Shown in pieces: positions 22,844 through 34,679 of a stretch of DNA of 64,000 nucleotides. The stretch covers positions 32,644,492 to 32,708,491 of the forward strand of contig OX637402.1 of assembly GCA_951799425.1 (NCBI GenBank), written 5' to 3'. The notes beneath the pieces were generated by a model that made no database searches, was not told the DNA's origin, and saw only the letters and a list, made by a program, of their open reading frames with translations. Position numbers and translations under genes: made by a program. The DNA is from Ilex aquifolium (taxonomy: Eukaryota > Streptophyta > Magnoliopsida > Aquifoliales > Aquifoliaceae). How positions within the stretch are numbered: the stretch's first letter is position 1; every line of letters starts with the position of its first letter.

Positions 22844-24505
22844 ATGAAGGCTCATGCCAGGAAAGCTAGACACCTTGATGATGAGCGCCCACCCAAGGCG
22901 CCCAAGCATGGCAACAACGAAGTCATCTCCTTCTCAGACAAGGACTTAGAAGGAATTCAGCACCCTCACGACGACCCTTTCGTGCTCACCATGACTGTTG
23001 CCAACTTCCAGGTACGAAGGATCCTAGTGGACAGTGGCAGCTCTGCGGACATCCTATTCGCAGAAGCTTATGACAAGCTCAATCTGGGCAGGGAGAGATT
23101 CCAGCCCATAAGATCACCCCTCATTGGGTTCTCAGGAGAGAAAGTGTATCCACTAGGGTCCATCACTCTACCAGTCACTGCCGGTGCTGCACCTCGAAGC
23201 TCTATGGTCATGGTTAATTTTCTGGTAATCGACTGTCCATCTGCCTACATCATCATACTGGGGCGACATGCTCTCAATACACTAAGAGCAGTGCCCTCCA
23301 CCTATCACCTCATCCTCCGTTTTCCAACCCCTAATGGAGTTGGAGAAGTAAGAGGAGATCAGGTAGTAACAAGGGAATGTTATGTCTCCTCAATGAAGAC
23401 CAGGAAGCCACATGAGACATTGCAGGTAGAGGTCCTCGATCCCAGGGATGACGCCGCCACAGAAAGAGGAGAACCAGTCGAGGAGCTCATTCCAGTAGCC
23501 TTAGATGAGGAACACCTAGACAGGAGGGTGTACATTGGCTCTTCTCTCACTGAAGATCTGGCTCGCCAACTAAGAGACTTTCTCAGAAGTAACATGGACA
23601 TTTTTGCATGGTCACATGCAGACCTTGAGGGGATTGACCCTGAGGTCGCCATCCACCGCCTCAATGTCGACCCTCGTCACAAACATGTCCGCCAAAAGCT
23701 AAGGGGCGCCTCCACTGAAAGGGCCCAAGCTATGGACAAGGAGGTTAGAAAGCTGATAGATAATGGGGCAGTCAGAGAAGTAACATATCCTGAATGGCTT
23801 TCCAATGTGGTAATGGTGACCAAGACCAATGGGAAGTGGTGCCTCTGCGTTGACTTTACAGGGCTCAACAAAGCGTGCCCAAATGACAGTTATCCGCTAC
23901 CAAGAATTGACCTCCTCATCGACGCCACAGCAGGGCACGAACTGCTCACCTTCTTGGATGCGTATTCTGGATACAACCAGATCAGCATGCATCCCCCAGA
24001 CCAGGAGAAGACATCATTTATCACTCCGAAGGGGACCTACTGCTACAGGGTGATGCCCTTTGGGCTAAAGAATGCAGGGGAAACCTACCAGCGGCTGGTG
24101 AACAAAATGTTCCAGTCCCAGATCGGGCGAACGATGGAGGTCTACGTTGACGACATGTTGGTGAAGAGTCTTGTCGCAGCAGACCACGTTGACCATCTCC
24201 AAGAGACCTTCAACGTCCTATGGTCATACCACATGAAACTGAATCCTGAGAAGTGCGCCTTCGGCGTGGGGTCAGGGAAGTTCTTAGGTTTTATGGTCAA
24301 CCAGAGGGGAATTGAGGCGAACCCTGACAAGATCAAGACAATCCTCAACATGAAGTCACCATCCTCAACGGAAGAATTGCAGCACTTAACAGGTTCGTTT
24401 CAAAGTCTGCAGACAAGTGTCTACCTTTCTTTAAAATTATCCGAAAGGCCTTCGACTGGGGACCTGAAGCAGAGGAAGCCTTCCAGAAGCTCAAGGCCTA
24501 TTTAG
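22844..24505 (+). pseudogene. pol: protease and reverse transcriptase of the gypsy element
   Basis: The same frame as gag continues after the stop at 22831. The aspartic protease has ILVDSGSSADIL near 23020. The reverse transcriptase runs from about 23640: GKWCLCVDFTGLNKACPND, FLDAYSGYNQI, FGLKNAGETYQ and catalytic YVDDML at about 24142-24159. The last about 40 residues before the stop at 24505 are out of frame. A lesion near 24390, probably a short deletion between two TTAACAGG copies, shifts the frame; the proper continuation lies in another frame up to 24540. Confidence 0.88.
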
Positions 24506-24540
24506 CCACGCCTCCTCTTCTTTCACATGCCGCTTCAGAA

Positions 24541-24963
24541 TAAACTCTGTATTTATACCTATCTGCCTCCTCATCGGCAGTAAGCTCAGTCCTTGTCAGA
24601 AGCAGTGATGAGGGGGTACAAAGACCTGTCTACTACGTGAGCAGGGCATATAGGGGAGCTGAGGTGAGGTATTCAGAGCTAGAAAAGCTAGCACTTGCTC
24701 TGATCTCAGCAGCAAGACGCCTACGACACTACTTCCAGAGTCACAACATCATTGTTGTCACAGACCAACCCCTGAAAAGAGTCTTGGGAAAACCCGATGT
24801 ATCCGGCAGACTACTTAAGTGGGCAGTAGAACTCGGGGAGTTTGATATCCAGTATCAACCAAGGGCAGCTATCAAAGCACAATCATTGGCGGATTTCATT
24901 GCCGAGCTTACACCAACAAAGGAGCAAGCCTCCTTGGGCGCCCAGCCACCCTCAGGTGCCTAG
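24541..24963 (+). pseudogene. RNase H domain of the gypsy element, C-terminal remnant
   Basis: After a stop at 24541-24543 the frame reads LYLYLSASSSAVSSVLVR, RPVYYVSRAYRGAEVRY, then LEKLALALISAARRLRHYFQ and VVTDQPLKRVL. This is the RNase H that follows RT in Ty3/gypsy elements. It ends in ...LADFIAELTPT and then a GGCGCCCAG-rich stretch. No integrase (zinc finger or DDE core) is found anywhere in the element. Confidence 0.82.
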
Positions 24964-25084
24964 AATGACTCCCAGACACCTCCCTCAGGCGCCCAGCCAC
25001 CCTCAGGCGCCCAGACTGATGTCCAGCAAGCTCCTTTGGGCGCCCAGACTCACTCTGGCGCCCAAGCAGCTCCCTCAGGCTCCC
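24935..25084 (+). repeat. GGCGCCCAG-type tandem repeat at the deletion junction
   Basis: Repeats of TTGGGCGCCCAG, CTCAGGCGCCCAGCCACC and similar units run up to the point where 3' LTR homology starts. The same GGCGCCCAG word occurs in gag (about 21530-21565). In frame it would encode repeated Gly-Ala-Gln/Pro. Confidence 0.8.
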
Positions 25085-25499
25085 AGACCCCTTACCTCCT
25101 CTACCACCTTGGAAACAGTCAAACGGGGACCCGGTCTTATGGGGAGCTCCTCAACGGTCACACCCGTTGAGGAGAATCCGCAAAGTCCACTAGAATAGCT
25201 GAGTATGGCCTCTTAGTAGCTCCATTCGGTTGAGGACCAAGTATAAAATGTAAGCCCCACCAACACTTGGGGGGCATCACCTTCTATAGAACACAAAACT
25301 CCTCTACCTCTCCAATCTGTCACTCTCCGTGCACATTACTCACCGACAATAAAATACCGGCAACCCATTGCCATTCCAAAGTGGACGTAGGTCATATTGA
25401 CCGAACCACTATAAATTCTCTCTCTTTTTACATTAATTGCTACCTAAATTTTCAAATTACTTGACTAGTGGTGTGCAAAGTCAATTTTGTGCATCATCA
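25085..25499 (+). repeat. 3' LTR, 5'-truncated (415 bp)
   Basis: It aligns with 20770-21187 of the 5' LTR from AGACCCCTTACC to CATCATCA. The first about 160 bp of the LTR are missing, and homology begins directly after the GGCGCCCAG repeat. Confidence 0.9.
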
Positions 25500-25504
25500 T
25501 GTCT

Positions 25505-28180
25505 TACTTTAAAAATCGGTACACGAAATTGGACTTAATTATTAAAAAGCATATAGACAAAATTTTTTGTAAAAGAATGTACTTAAAACATAGAAAGACT
25601 TAAATATCATTTTATCGTAAATAAATTTCTTAAAAACGATTTTAGAAACTAACCCCACATTTAATTATCTCCACATTATGCGGTGTATTTGTCTCCCACG
25701 CCTCTTTATCTCCTATATATATATATACTAGTAATTACCTGTACCTGAAGGCACGACGTAACAAATAAAAAAATCACAAGCAAATTCATTTGCATTAAGA
25801 GACTGTATGCCACAAAAAATTGTCAATTAGAAAGAGTAAGAAAAAACGTTCATAAATATAATATAGGCCCATTAATTTTTAAAAAAAAAATATTTATAGA
25901 ATACAAATCAAAACAATCTCAAACATTATTCAATGACCATTTAATTATTGATTGATATCCAAATAGTAGTAAATTCAAAAATCATTATGATATGAACACA
26001 ATCAAATAAATATGAGATAGAAAACAAATGAGGGGGATTAAAAGATGAATTGCAACAAAAAATATAATAAACAATATCAACAAAACCTAAATCAATTAAA
26101 ACTAATTTTTTTAACACTCTACTTTATTAAATTACATTTTTTGTCCTCTAAAAATCAGACCTTACAAAAATATGAAGATGTGCAAACCCTGTCAAGTAAA
26201 GATGTTTTTATATATTATACTTAAACATATTTATAGACAGATAGCATGCCATCAATGGAAATTGGTCTTGATCAAATTTTCATGATTAAATCTAGCAACG
26301 CTAACATTATCAAATTGAATACTTTAAATTTGAGTCTCATAAAGAATTCAAGCAAAATGCTCTAAAAACACAACTATACATAACTATTACCACTAATACC
26401 ACCATTACCACCACTATTACCACTTAACCTAAATTTTGATAACTAATCAAATTTTGTGCTCAAATTAAAATTAAATCAAACTAAGTCAACTATTTAAATT
26501 AATTTTGTTGTTCAATTCAAACCAAATTTTATCAACTAAGTTAATTTTATGTTAAAAAAAAAAGACCACCATCATTATCACTTTCGAACCTAAAAAATAT
26601 CTTAATCAACCATCGGCACCGCTTCGAGAAGGCGAACTTACTTTTAACTACAATCAAAGCCAAATAATGTATCAAATTATCAACAAATCAAATGAACTAT
26701 AAGGCATATTGACAACAAATCAAGTTGAATTTCAGTATATTACAGGAATCAGTATAACTTGCAAAATTTATGAACGTTTACAAAACATTAAATTGAAGTC
26801 GAGATTTGAAATTTTTTAGAGAGAGAATAATATTTAAAAACATAGACCAACCTAAATAACCTTAAATAATAGTATGGAGAACTCATTAAACATCGTGCAT
26901 ACACCTCACATCGACTCCTGTCATTTTTTTTTTTTTTTAATGCAAACCATTCCCAAAATGTGTCAAAAAAAACAAAAGGCTTGGCTCTTGATAAAAAAGG
27001 CTCCTTGATTCTTTCGAAATTCTTTGCAGCTTTTAGACAAAACAAACACCAGAAATAGATGAACTCATCCTTGTTCACAAAGGACCACTTAGCCTCAACA
27101 AATCTTAGGTCCTCATATCCTAGAACGTACAGAAAAATATTATAAATAACCTAAAAATATGTAAAACTAAAAAAATAACAAACCTAAACCAACAAACCAC
27201 TTTTTTAGGAGATCATCGTCCCGCTGGATCAAGATGGATGCAGGTGATAAAGGAAAGCGGAGATAGATGATATAGTATCATCTTCATATGAAGAGATATT
27301 CTCACGCTGTGATGGGAAGGCGGGGGATTCAAAAATTGAAATTTTTATGGAAAAGTGATTTCTTTGGTATGGAAAGGGTATTTTTTAGAGTAACTGAGAG
27401 GGGGTTAAAATTTAAATATGAACGTTAATTTTAGAATTTTAGATTTAGACAGAATTTTAGATTTCGATGACATTGATTTTGGGCGAGATTGAGAGATGAA
27501 TTCAATCTAGTGGTGTCAATTTTGGAAACTAAAAATTTTGAGCGGCAAAAATATTTTAAGAGTTAATGTGGTACGTCGGATCGAAACGATCTGAGACGCC
27601 AATAGCTTGAGACAGTTTGAGATATTGTCGTCCGTTGGATGATGTCTTTTTTATCATGAAACGATCTCAGCCGCTCTTTGTCTTTTGGATTCAAAGTTCT
27701 AAAAATATGAACTTAATGACATAACATTAAGAATTATGTACTTTTTGACTAATAACTTTAATTTTATATACCTCTTTATAATTTATTTATTTTTTGTTAA
27801 TTTACTTGTTCACTTGGGAAAGCCCAATAAATTAAGCATCATATGTAAACAACTCATTATCTTTGCAAAGATGAAATTCTCTTAGTATAATGTAATCTAA
27901 AAATATGATCTAAATATCCAACCTCTATTTCAGGCCCAATCCAATGCTGGCCCATAAAAGGTACTAGTTTGGGCTGATTTGAGGGGTGATGCAGATCGTG
28001 CTCCGTTTACCAAATATACATTGCACCGTGCTCCTTCGTTTACTATATCCAAACTAAACCAATCTGTTAGCCTAATTAACACCAATTTTCAGTGTTTGAT
28101 GGGGCCCGCAATCAATATAATAGTTGTAATGAATTAGATTAGCAAATTAGGTCTAAATAACATTGCTCATCTTCTAAAGA
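25505..28180. other. Long A+T-rich intergenic stretch; no gene recognised
   Basis: Contains (TA)n near 25716-25727, an ACC(ATT)-rich patch (26380-26425) and A/T homopolymers. The minus-strand ORF at 26788-27078 shows no family features. Around 27570-27690 lie near-repeated ACGATCTGAG/ACGATCTCAG words, and a partial MITE end (AATTAGGTCTAAATAACATT) at about 28146-28165. Confidence 0.45.
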
Positions 28181-28348
28181 GTAGTGTTATTTAGACCTAA
28201 TTTACTGACTTAATGATATGATTTTATTATAATCATTGAATTAACATCATGTTCAAATATTTGATGGGACCTACAACCAATTTTGATGATTGTAGTAAAT
28301 TAAATCAGCAAATTAAATCAATAAATTAGGTCTCAAAAACATTGCTCA
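28181..28348. mobile_element. Short MITE, copy b of the 'AATGTTATT...AACATTGCTC' family
   Basis: Left end AGTGTTATTTAGACCTAATT; right end AATTAGGTCTCAAAAACATTGCTC. These inverted ends match copies a, c, d and the interrupted copy near 37.4 kb. It lies about 390 bp downstream of the bHLH stop codon. Confidence 0.6.
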
Positions 28349-28741
28349 ATTAAATATACTTGAAGACACCCTTATACCTGGAAATAAAAACCACCATATG
28401 ATATATTGTGATTACATGTGTGTGTGTGTTATGTTGAACCAAAAATGGGAACCTGGCTGAAGGTGGAATCAAGGTAGAATTAAGGATTATCAATAGACTT
28501 AGTGTACACAACCAATTGGGGAAGATGGTAATGAAAAAAACTTAAACAGATCATTAATGGATCAAACTTGGTCCAACCTGGAATCTAATTACTTGTTGAG
28601 GATGACCAAATTTGCTCCATTATATTAAAAAGCAAGATACTCTAGAGATGGATTCTTAGGGTTCTTCTTCATTATGGAATTACAGGATCCAACACTGCTT
28701 TAGGGCAAGGTGCAATCTACTGTTTGACTTGAAAAACACAT

Positions 28742-31700
28742 TCAAGTGCTTCCACCGAAGTTAGGAGGTAGCCAAACACCTCCACCGCCATCGGTAACGT
28801 AAGACAAGCATGACAAGGGTACCAGACAGAGCCCTCGGCTTCTAAGATCTCGATGGCACGACTCTTCTTCTCCATCCTCCTGAGATCCAAAGCAACTATG
28901 AATCAGCAAAGAATATGAATTAAGGACATTTGCAATGAGAGAGAGAGAGAGAGAGAGTCCATTTTTCCTTTCCTCTCTTTGAATGTAATTTGTTGCCTTA
29001 ATATAACCCTTTTCCATGATTTTACAGAATCTCTCGTAATTACGAAACTAATATGGGTGATAGAAGGACTATCACTCAGCAAAACCTCTATACTAAAAAC
29101 GACCTTACTTCCACAGTTGTGAGTTGAGACGTTTAATGTTATCAATGAAATATTCAGTGTTAGTGTGATCACTTTCTTACCCCTTGCAATGACCTACAAC
29201 TGGTGTTCTTGCCTGATGAATTCATATTCATGTATGGGACACTTAACGTCTGCAAAAGAGCAAAAGTCAAATTTAATTATTGAAGGAAAGTCGAAGCAAC
29301 AGGAAATTAAACACTCCATCAACATTAACTTTTTAGAATAAATTTTATTCAGAATTACCAGTGATGATATTTTTTGAATTATTCATAATCTGACCAGAAA
29401 AGACATTTGAGTTGAGTTTTGTGACCATCTTAACATAAAGAATCTAGCTTTTGTCATAGAGAATAGATTTTATATATATATATATTGCTACTTGTACCTA
29501 ATTTAGACATTTAATTTAGGGATCCGATATATGCTACCATTAGATTAATAATAAAATCGATACAACATTAAGACCCATTGTTAATCCGATAATAAACATT
29601 CATTATGTCTTCAAATTAAATCTCTTTATTAGGTCCTAATAACATTGCTCCAATATACCATAATTCTTGAAGTGAAAATTTATGGGTCGACGCACCGGTA
29701 TGTAATAAAGGGAAGAAGGCAGTATGCCGAATTTAAACAAAAAAATCATATTAATTACTATAATATTTATTAAATTTAATTTGTGGACCTAATTCATTGC
29801 TAACATTAGATTGATAGTGAGATCCACAATTAAATTAATGATATCAATGGACGAAATTACCAAATTGAATCATCCAACTAAGTTCAAATAACATTAATCT
29901 TAAAAATAAATTTTAGTTAAACCAAACATTATGGCTAGGGTTTATGGCCAAAAGAGCATGCGGGTCTGTATTTCCTTCCTTATTAAATCCTTCCATTGGA
30001 TAAGGCTGCAAGATAATACAAAAAGGAGATGGAAAACCGAGAAGAATGTCATGAAGTGAAAGTACCTCGACCTGGTTTTGAAGGAATTTGATATATCCAA
30101 TCGCCTCCATTAGAACAGACGCTGTATCAGTCTGCAATATTCTCCAACCCACATGCATATATACATGTATTATATTACACATGAAACAATACTGTCACCA
30201 GAACAATATGAAACAATCTGATCCAAGAATATCATTAACCTAATATTAATGAAAGAACGATGCTCTCTGGGGGTCATCTTATATAAAGTTCCACTGGAGG
30301 ACATTCCCGAAATTCGTGCTGTCATAATGTTTGAAACCTTTGGAACTCACATAGTTTCAGACTTTTGAGTTTTTTTCGGCTATCTTAGACCTTCACTCTA
30401 ATTTTTACTTTAATTTTATTCGATATTTGAATAAAATTTTTTAATTTAATACGAAACAATCTAACAAAGACACTCAAATTTAAAATAGGATAAATTTAAA
30501 TTTAAATAAAAACAAATATAAATTTAAAGGAGCATAAAATATTCAATAAAAGGAGGGTAAAATTCGATCATTGAAGACTTCAGTAAAATTTGAGTCTTCC
30601 TTTGTATAGTATGAATTTGAGTAAAAAATTGGTTTTTGTTTTTAGCTTATTCTTACTCAAATTTAAATTTGAGTAACAATTTAAGTAAAAGTTAAAGATG
30701 TCCTTAGGTAAGTGGCGATGCAAAAATATGAAAGTGCAAATTAAACTTGAAGTAGTGCAACAATAAACTAATCAAATGGTTCAGAAGTCACAAATTCAAA
30801 AAACAAGAACTAAAATATTTTTCAGAATGCTAAAAAAATTAGCAAGTGCAACATACCAAAAGACGAACAAAAACAACCCTATATCATTGCTCTTAGCAAA
30901 TACACAGTCCAAATATGGGCTAAAGGGGAGCGAGCAAACGCTCCACTCATAATTAACTCAAAAAGAACAACATGACTCACACATGAGAGAATGTGTAAAC
31001 CAACATTTATGAAAGAAAGGGAAAGAGAATGCTACTTGTATGGTCATGGGTGTGGTATGTGTAAAGGCCTATCTCAGGTAAATTTGAAGGTTTACAACTA
31101 TATGTTGATGATGAATTGATGAGGGTGCTGAAATGCAAGAACACTAGGTATACCTTGCCAAAAGGTGCCACTAACTGCTGAAGAGCTGAAATTCTATCTC
31201 CTAATTTCTCTTTTCTGACCTGCTTCAACAAACATCTACACATCAATAAATTATCAATGACATCTACAATTGAAGAAATGACCCATACCATAATATATAT
31301 ACTATGGTTTCATCTTTCTGGAGTATGGTGATTCTACTTCATCACCTTAAAGGGTGGGCAGGAAGCTGCCAATCTTGATTTCTTTGGTGCTGCTTGAGGA
31401 GCCTTTGGCTCCAAAAAACTGCTGCTTCTTTTTGCTTCTGTAACTCCATTAGTCAAGGATGATATCTTCAAGATACAAAAGTAGTAAAGTTTAAGCGAAT
31501 GATGCTGAAAAAATTTGTCAAACCCTTTAAAAAAAGACTCAATTTCTGAAAAAATAGAGACACATTTAATGTATAAAGCTGCAAGTATGCTTTTAATAGC
31601 ATAAAGAGAAGGCTATCCTTTTGATTCCATTTTACTCAAACGAAAAAAATAGAAGTGTTGTAGCTTTCTTTTTCTCTTAATATCCCACAGAAGGAGATAC

Positions 31701-33213
31701 ACCTAGTTAGATGGTTGCCCTTTTTCCTTAGAATTATTTCAACTATAAACCTATCATGATTTTTTGCAAGAAAAGTTTTCAGGAAGGAATTAAAAGAAAA
31801 AAAAAAGATAATAAGAAGAGAAAGAAGTAGAGTACAACCACTTTACTAGAGCTGTTGGATGGCCTGTGACTTGACTGATGCATAATATCAAGACCATTGA
31901 ATGGACTGTCTTTAAACAGGCCGAGGTGTTCGTGTGAGGGCTGGCTAAAACTTCCACTGAACCTTGAAGACGTTAAGAGATCCAGAACTTGCAAGTTCAT
32001 GTCTGAAGAGCTTGAAATTGCCGAAGACGATTCATTCAAGTTTGAAATATTAATGGTAGGAAGAATCTGGCTGAAAATCCCTCGGCAAGGTGTGGATACG
32101 CTTTGTAAACTAGGAGAGAATTGTGGGTTGGAGTAGAATTCTGGAGTTGGAAGTTGAAGCCCTTCAATTTTGAAAGCAGAACCAGAAGAAGAGAGAGTTC
32201 TAAGCATGAGTTTCTCACTCAGATCGTTAAAATCTCTTCGCTCATTCTTTATGGAACTTGTGGGATGTAAGTGTAAATCTTCTATGCTTGATGAAGGGCT
32301 GTTTGTCATTTCGTTGAATTTTGGGTAAGAATCTGAGAGCTCTTCATTAATGTTTGAGTCCAAAACATGCATAGAGCGACTGTTGAAGCTCCCTGTAGTA
32401 GCTGAACTAGCCCACTGAAAGCCCAAGTCTTGATTCATGCAACTGTTCTGAGAAGAGCTTAGAATGTGATTTCCCAGCTGCCTTGGATCTCTTGAGTTGA
32501 TGAGACCTCCATTAATATTTGGATTGAAGTTACTGATACTACTGCACAATTAATTTGAAGAAGATGATTATGTAGATATGCTTCCTAGTTCCTAAAATGA
32601 GACCTTTCTGCTTCAAAAGAATAAGTAGAAGAGATGACACTAAGTCTATAAAGTCAATTACAAGAAAGAAGATAAAAACCCTAGAATAGAACTATAGCAT
32701 TTTTCTGTGACCAGTTTGTGAATAGGGTTATAAATATGATCCGTTATTGTTATATAACAGCAATCCAAACCAAAATTTAAAAGATTTAAAAACTGATCTT
32801 GGGAAAAACTCAACCCAACAAGAATGTTTTTGAGTTCCATACATTTTCTGATTGATGTATGTCAAATTATCAAAGATCATAAACAGAGGGAAAAAAAAAA
32901 GATCCCATGCTTTAGGCTAAGATAAATCATCATGTCTTTGTAATAAGTAGCAAGATGTCAATATGGATGTTAACTTCAAAACAAAAAAAGCAAGTCCTTT
33001 TGCAATTGTAGGTAAAAAGCATATGGTATCTGTGTGTGTGTGAGAGGGAGAGAGGGAGAGAGGGAGAGAGAGAGAGTGAACTTACAAGATGTTGTTTGAG
33101 GTCCAATCATGGGTGCTTCCACCTCCATAGCAAGATGGGGTAGCTAATGGAGAAGACCCAGCAAGCTGATGATCCTGGAGCTGATGTTGGTGATGGAGAT
33201 TTGCAGGCTCCAT
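28742..33213 (-). CDS. bHLH110-like: bHLH transcription factor (bHLH110/bHLH68 group), seven exons
   Basis: Joined exons on the minus strand: 33086-33213, 31842-32541, 31346-31465, 31154-31219, 30066-30131, 29181-29249, 28742-28879. They give 1287 bp, 428 aa plus stop, all in phase. The protein starts MEPANLHHQHQLQDH and has a long Ser/Asn/Pro-rich middle. It then has KKSRLAASCPPFKVRKEKLG (basic region), helix 1 DRISALQQLVAPFGK, loop TDTASVL, helix 2 MEAIGYIKFLQNQVE, and the group-typical tail DLRSRGLCLVPLSC. The basic region lacks the usual His-Glu-Arg set, so classical E-box binding is doubtful, as in this atypical group. The donor of exon 2 is ambiguous: it ends at 31842 (donor GTGGTT) or 31836 (donor GTACTC), a two-residue difference. 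A nuclear regulator; target genes are unknown from the sequence. Confidence 0.93.
29483..29650. mobile_element. Short MITE, copy c, in the bHLH intron
   Basis: Begins ATTGCTACTTGTACCTAATTT and ends TTAGGTCCTAATAACATTGCTC. It lies in the intron between exons 30066-30131 and 29181-29249. A second, more decayed relative may follow at about 29770-29900. Confidence 0.5.
30384..30705. mobile_element. Possible MITE in a bHLH intron
   Basis: The ends TAGACCTTCACTCTAATTTT (left) and CTAAGGACATCTTTAACTTT (right, reverse complement) are weakly inverted. The interior is A+T-rich with ACTCAAATTTAAATTTGAGT palindromes. No clear duplication was found, so the call is tentative. Confidence 0.3.
33040..33076. 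repeat. GA-rich microsatellite next to the first bHLH splice donor
   Basis: GAGAGGGAGAGAGGGAGAGA-type sequence lies a few bases from the donor at 33084-33085, so the first intron starts with a long CT tract on the sense strand. Confidence 0.85.
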
Positions 33214-34540
33214 AAAAAGATTATGTTTTTTTTAAAGGACTTGAAAATCCCAAGAAGAGTAATTAAAATTAAGTAGCTAGCATGCTCCAGGAATCTCTCT
33301 CTGTATTCAAAGCAACAGTTCAGGTGATACCCACATACCTTCTTTGCTTTTTAGCCACTTTTCATAGTTTCATCTTTACTCTTTCAAAGTCTCATCATAA
33401 AGCAGCCTTGAAAAGAAAGAAAGAGAGCACGAATAATTCTTCTCCTTCAGACCTCTCAGCCTTTATTTAAGTATCTTTTTCAGTCAAACTTTTTGCACCT
33501 TCACCATATAAGATTCAATATACGTTCTTCTCTCTCTCTCTCTCTCTTGAGCTATGCTTTTTGCACTCTCTGCAATTACAGGGAGATGATTATAGCTCCC
33601 CTACGCCATGATTAATATCTCAGCCTTCGATCCCAAGGCTTTCAACGGAAGTCTCAGAAAGAAATGATAGCAGCCACTCTCTCTCTCTCTCTCTCATACC
33701 CATATTATCTAAGCCTTTATATGGTGTCCGGGTGGCATCATATTAGCTAGAAACAGCGGGGGAGCCGGGAGGGTTACTATAAGGAATTACTATCTTCGTC
33801 CAGGCAGCCTGTTTGAAGCTTACGGTCCACAATGATAAACTGTAGGATGAATTATGTTTCCCTACCTTCACTTTTGGTGAAATAACACCATAATCCATAA
33901 TATTTGAGGAATAACATGAAGGCCCTTTGGTCAGAGTTTTTCTTAATTATGGAATAAACAATATTTAAATGACACAACGCTTATGTCATTTATGAAATAT
34001 TTAAGTTGTCTTTGGATATTTTTTTTAAAATTCCTTTAAAATTTACTCTAAGATCTTACCAATATCTATAGAAAAATGTCTTCTAACCAACAAAAGTGAA
34101 ACCAGACATGTGGCAACCCCCAGTAGAATAACTTTTCTATTACAAATCAAAAGAGGGGAATAATAAGGATATTAGTAAACCACTTGAAAACCCTTTTTCA
34201 ATGATTTCTTGTAGTTTTTTGGATTTGGACCAAAGAGAAAAAGAAAAGTCTTGCAAATCTTGCGTTTAGTCAGTTTAGCTGAGGCAGCAAATTAGCTCAT
34301 TTGTTCACGAATTTACACTAATATCAACATAGACACTTTGTATATAAGGACTGCTGTTGGTTTACAATATTGTGCTGCTGTTAAGTTTGAGCTTCCTATC
34401 ATACCACTACTGTCCAAGATTTGTGGGTGAGGTGTTTGGCTTCCCTCCATTAAGCCCCCCCTGGGTCCATGATTTCTGACTTCATGTTCCATAAAAAGTT
34501 TTCGAACACGGGTCAATTGTTTATCATATAAATTCGATGA
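33214..34540 (-). promoter_or_regulatory. Upstream region of the bHLH gene with CT/GA tracts
   Basis: Contains (CT)n tracts at about 33528-33548 and 33678-33696. TATA-like ATATAAAGG (minus-strand reading, about 33712-33720) and TTATATGG (about 33505-33512) are candidates only. No gene is recognised in the rest; the minus ORF at 34313-34516 has no family features. Confidence 0.35.
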
Positions 34541-34679
34541 GTAATGTTATTAGCACCTAAAAATTTAATTTAATTTGTTGATTAACATAAATTTTTTGGG
34601 ATTCACAGTCAATTCAAGGATTATAGTAAATTGAGTCAGCAAATTAGATTAATAAATTAGGTTTCAATAGTATTGCTTG
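34541..34679. mobile_element. Short MITE, copy d
   Basis: Left end GTAATGTTATTAGCACCTAA and right end AATTAGGTTTCAATAGTATTGCTTG show the family's inverted termini with more mismatches than copies a-c. Confidence 0.5.

Larger units (their letters stand above)
20611..25499 (+). mobile_element. Decayed Ty3/gypsy (Tat-like) LTR retrotransposon, TSD TGTCT
   Basis: It is bounded by TGTCT at 20606-20610 and 25500-25504, starts TGATGGGTCAAG and ends GTGCATCATCA. Order: 5' LTR (20611-21187), primer-binding site (21191), gag, protease, reverse transcriptase, RNase H, then directly a 5'-truncated 3' LTR. Integrase, any additional RNase H, the polypurine tract and about the first 160 bp of the 3' LTR are missing. 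Three in-frame stops, a frameshift near 24390 and a further stop at 24541-24543 break the coding region. RT motifs with LNKACPNDSYPLPRID and AGHELLTFLDAYSGYNQI favour the Tat lineage. The shared LTR part differs at about 7 of 415 positions plus one 3-bp gap, so the insertion is fairly recent. Confidence 0.92.

Noticed and set aside
34313-34516. 67-aa minus-strand ORF
   Set aside because: No domain, no neighbours of related function, and it lies in ordinary intergenic sequence.
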